A DNA stretch of 64,000 nt from Pelagibacteraceae bacterium AG-337-I02 (GTDB lineage Bacteria > Pseudomonadota > Alphaproteobacteria > HIMB59 > GCA-002718135), in NCBI GenBank assembly GCA_003282155.1, contig QBZY01000001.1, forward strand, positions 236,312-300,311. Reading direction: 5' to 3'. Position 1 is the first letter of the stretch, and every line of letters starts with the position of its first letter. The notes under the pieces were generated by a model, which saw only the letters and a program-made list of their open reading frames with translations, made no database searches and had not been told where the DNA came from. Below are positions 62,144 to 64,000 of the stretch, piece after piece. Both the position numbers and the translations under genes were made by a program.

Positions 62144-62332
62144 ATGACAAAATATCCATCAATTAGAACTAATATAATTTTAAACGAAGTGACCCAAAAA
62201 CAATTAGATGATTTATCTAAAAGTGAATTTACATCTAAATCACAATATCTAAGAAAAGTGATTTCTGAACAACACCAAAAGATGAATTCTCAAATTGAAC
62301 GAGTTAAGAATTTTAACTTACAATCAGCATAG
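62144..62332 (+). CDS. Ribbon-helix-helix DNA-binding protein
   Basis: 62 residues. KYPSIRTNIILNEVTQKQLD gives the beta strand plus helix 1, and EFTSKSQYLRKVISEQHQKM the second helix of an Arc/CopG-type ribbon-helix-helix dimer. Small RHH proteins placed behind rep are often copy-number repressors or partition/antitoxin-like regulators. No toxin gene accompanies it. It could bind the GTRTACGA repeats. Confidence 0.65.
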   Translation: MTKYPSIRTNIILNEVTQKQLDDLSKSEFTSKSQYLRKVISEQHQKMNSQIERVKNFNLQSA

Positions 62333-62343
62333 AACTTTTGCGT

Positions 62344-62390
62344 AAGTGAGTATCATTTTCTAGTCTCCCTAGTTTGATACTCACTTTAGA
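62344..62390 (+). terminator. Terminator hairpin after the rep operon
   Basis: AAGTGAGTATCA (62344-62355) pairs perfectly over 12 bases with TGATACTCACTT (62375-62386) around a 19-base loop that itself can form CTAG-CTAG, followed by a T-rich TTTTATCT tail. It lies 12 bases after the ribbon-helix-helix stop. Confidence 0.65.
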
Positions 62391-62621
62391 CTTTTATCTA
62401 AAATATGTTTCACTTGATATTTTGATTTAAACGAACTCTCAATAATGAAATTCTGAAATTAAGTGTCATACATCAAAACTCAAAAATAAACCTCTCATAA
62501 GTAATCTATTACGATTTAGATACTTCGCCTTACAAAGTACCCCCCGTCAAAACTGAACGACCTTTAAATAAAAAAGAATTATTATTTTTTAAATCTATAA
62601 TCAGTTTCTAAAGTTGTTAGA

Positions 62622-62652
62622 GATATACTAAAAGTGTTTAGTATCTTTTTTT
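62622..62652 (+). terminator. Hairpin with T run, second terminator
   Basis: ATACTAAA and TTTAGTAT pair around the AGTG loop and are followed directly by CTTTTTTTG on the plus strand, a classical intrinsic terminator shape. It reads against the following minus-strand tRNA-Leu, so it may insulate that tRNA or finish a read-through from the rep operon. Confidence 0.6.
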
Positions 62653-62683
62653 GTAAATTTTTTTTTGAGAATTTTTTTACTTC

Positions 62684-62770
62684 TGGTAGCGATGGTGGGA
62701 CTCGAACCCACACGCCATTGCTGACAACGGATTTTGAATCCGTCTTGTCTACCAATTCCAACACATCGCC
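62684..62770 (-). tRNA. tRNA-Leu (anticodon CAA), complete
   Basis: Minus strand: acceptor GGCGATG/CATCGCT (with a G-U first pair), D arm TTG-GAATTGGTAGA-CAA, anticodon arm ACGGA-TTCAAAA-TCCGT with anticodon CAA, long variable arm (GTCAGCAATGGC), T arm GTGGG-TTCGAGT-CCCAC, discriminator A and encoded CCA. All stems pair, so it is probably functional. It shares the 12-base anticodon core with the split tRNA at 59374-59427 but not its acceptor or variable arm. Confidence 0.92.
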
Positions 62771-62798
62771 AGATGATTATCTTTTAACATCAGAGAAA

Positions 62799-64000
62799 TT
62801 ATTTTACCAATCTTAAATTACCTTTTGCAATTTTGCTTTGTCTTTCAATCTTATTAATCTGTTCAATAAGACTATCGACCTTCATGTTTGCTGTGTAATT
62901 CTTATCAATCATTGTTGTAGATGTTCCTAACATCTTTGCGATTATTGTTGAGTTCACACCTTTATCTAAAAGAACTTGAATGAAAGAATGCCTAAAACTC
63001 TTGCTATCTCTAGTTAATTCACGATCCCCAGACTTCTCTATTTTCAGACCACTTTCTTCAAGTAGACTATTCAATCCTTCTCTAAATGATTTCTGACCTA
63101 ACCAAATATTGCCTGTAATCTTGATGTTATTGTCCTTGTAAACTTTCATTAACCTTTGAAGTCCAAAGTATGCACTACCCATACCATATCCTTCTCTTTC
63201 GCCAGTTTTAGAATTAACTACCCTCATTCTTAAATAGTTATTTTCAATATCAGAGTAATAGTCACCTCTTCTCTTTTCTCTATCTCTGCTCTCAAACTTT
63301 ACATCTTCCCAATCCATACCCATACATTCATCAACCCTTAATCCAGTTCCCATCATCACGATACAAAAGTAATGAAGTTTTTGTCTTTCAAATTTTAACC
63401 TTTGATTAGTTGATTGCTTTATTCTGTTAGTGCTTACATTCATCATGTGCTTGTATTCGTCCATAGTGAATTGAGTACGACTTGTTTTTTGATGTTTTAA
63501 TTTTTTAGATAATGTCTTTGTTGTTATTCCTTCAAGTTTGTTAGAACGATAACCTTGTCTATGTGCCCAATTCATTACATTAGAAATAGTATTCAAACTA
63601 CCTAACAATGTTGCACCTCTAACCTTATCTAGACCTCGACCAGATTTCTTTAATTTATTTGTGTACCAAGAAATATGTTTATTGATGTCATCTAAAGAAA
63701 CTTGATTGACATTTAATTTTAAGAAGTCCTTGTTTCCTCTTATTATATCAATTCTTTGTGCCAGAGTTCTTTTAGTAGATTGTGATTTTGAATTATCACC
63801 TGTTAACTGATTTACAAATTCCTTAAAACATTCGTCCATTGTTTTTACATGAACATTCATTTTATGCTTATTCTTGAACTGCAATTCATCATACCAAGTA
63901 TCAAGTATTTTCTTTGCAGTAGATTTTGCTTCAGTTCCTGATGATTTCTCTACTTGCTTATCTTGTATGAAAGTTCGACCATACCAATTATTTGATTTGT
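62799..64000 (-). CDS. Tyrosine recombinase/integrase, N-terminus outside window
   Basis: Open to the window edge; the listed 361-residue ORF is extended upstream in frame (WYGRTFIQDKQVEKSS and more), so the true start is beyond base 64000. SAM-like core-binding domain (about residues 15-110 of the listed ORF), then the catalytic domain: arginine in MGTGLRVDECMGMDWEDV, SFRHSFIQVLLDKGV with the box-II arginine (the first box histidine is replaced by Lys), and the nucleophile tyrosine in MIDKNYTAN. It ends 29 bases from the tRNA-Leu 5' end, as tRNA-targeting integrases do. Probably the enzyme that used the tRNA-Leu site. Confidence 0.88.
   Translation of the reverse strand, partial: KSNNWYGRTFIQDKQVEKSSGTEAKSTAKKILDTWYDELQFKNKHKMNVHVKTMDECFKEFVNQLTGDNSKSQSTKRTLAQRIDIIRGNKDFLKLNVNQVSLDDINKHISWYTNKLKKSGRGLDKVRGATLLGSLNTISNVMNWAHRQGYRSNKLEGITTKTLSKKLKHQKTSRTQFTMDEYKHMMNVSTNRIKQSTNQRLKFERQKLHYFCIVMMGTGLRVDECMGMDWEDVKFESRDREKRRGDYYSDIENNYLRMRVVNSKTGEREGYGMGSAYFGLQRLMKVYKDNNIKITGNIWLGQKSFREGLNSLLEESGLKIEKSGDRELTRDSKSFRHSFIQVLLDKGVNSTIIAKMLGTSTTMIDKNYTANMKVDSLIEQINKIERQSKIAKGNLRLVK

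Larger units (their letters stand above)
62333..62683. other. Gene-free segment between the rep operon and tRNA-Leu
   Basis: About 350 bases without a credible gene. It holds the rep-operon terminator (62344-62390), a second hairpin with a T run (62622-62652), and in between AT-rich sequence with a small run ACCCCCCG near 62540. Nothing else is supported; ORFs called in the track near 62582-62816 are tRNA shadows. Confidence 0.5.
59428..64000. mobile_element. Accessory island: plasmid/satellite-like integrated element (right end outside window)
   Basis: Bounded at left by the tRNA-Leu half, and containing a serine recombinase, an iteron-like array, a probable HUH Rep, a ribbon-helix-helix protein, a complete tRNA-Leu and a tyrosine integrase. 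No phage structural, lysis or conjugation gene is visible. Two readings are possible: a 3.3-kb element between the tRNA half and the complete tRNA, or one larger island that carries its own tRNA-Leu and integrase and continues to the right. The mismatch between the two tRNA sequences favours the second. Confidence 0.65.

Noticed and set aside
62144-62332. RHH protein as the antitoxin of a toxin-antitoxin pair
   Set aside because: No adjacent small toxin ORF is present; a repressor or partition role is more likely.
62582-62816. ORFs of about 60 codons on both strands across the tRNA-Leu (MLELVDKTDSKSV..., GGTRTHTPLL...)
   Set aside because: These are the well-known false translations of tRNA-Leu genes; the tRNA fold is complete.

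Overview
The window is a low-GC, very compact, core-genome-like stretch of an alphaproteobacterium. Gene order (zapE next to the sdhCDAB-mdh-sucCDAB-lpd block, DUF484-transaldolase-priA-atpHAGDC, obgE-proBA-nadD-rsfS-ctpA-rppH, metX-metW, hisC-tyrA-plsC, argH-lptM-lysA), short or overlapping gene joints and AT-rich codon use point to a streamlined marine lineage of the SAR11/Pelagibacterales or HIMB59 type. This placement is inference from gene content and order; no search was run.

Layout. 1-2670: end of leuD, leuB, asd and a tRNA-Arg. 2682-8237: nucleoside hydrolase, DUF924, family-5 uracil-DNA glycosylase, MFS transporter, a 46-residue ORF missed by the ORF track, zapE and a membrane-anchored hydrolase. 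8238-8568: a gene-free leader holding a candidate structured RNA. 8569-20513: one long TCA-cycle block (succinate dehydrogenase, malate dehydrogenase, succinyl-CoA synthetase, 2-oxoglutarate dehydrogenase). 20510-25396: DUF1737, a secreted metalloprotease-like protein, DUF484, transaldolase, priA. 25515-30334: F1-ATPase operon atpHAGDC. 30331-38209 (minus strand): amidohydrolase, rppH, ctpA, rsfS (apparently an ATT start), nadD, proA, proB, obgE, rpmA, rplU. 38290-40983: gloB, metW, metX with a SAM-II-type riboswitch and its promoter. 41072-47345: chorismate mutase-HisC fusion, tyrA, plsC, zinc-ribbon protein, lysA, lptM, argH. 47450-53483: FadN-like beta-oxidation protein, acyl-CoA ligase, O-acetylhomoserine sulfhydrylase and an alpha/beta hydrolase in one tight run. 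53509-59414: small proteins, HNH nuclease, coq7, dsbB, YqaA-like protein and two tandem MFS paralogues.

From about 59374 the character changes. A 3' half of a tRNA-Leu, cut at its anticodon loop, overlaps the end of the last MFS gene and looks like an attachment site. Beyond it lies accessory DNA: a small secreted protein, a serine recombinase, an iteron-like repeat array with a palindrome and a DnaA-box-like site, a 38-residue ORF coupled to a probable HUH-type replication protein, a helical protein, a ribbon-helix-helix protein, terminator hairpins, a complete tRNA-Leu(CAA), and a tyrosine integrase that runs off the window. This looks like a small plasmid-like or satellite-like integrated element and is the most novel part of the window.

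Functionally, the core genes cover amino acid synthesis (Leu, Lys/Met/Thr entry, Pro, Arg, Tyr/His, Met), central energy metabolism and ATP synthesis. Methionine synthesis is split between metX (SAM-II controlled) and a distant metY placed behind acyl-CoA genes.
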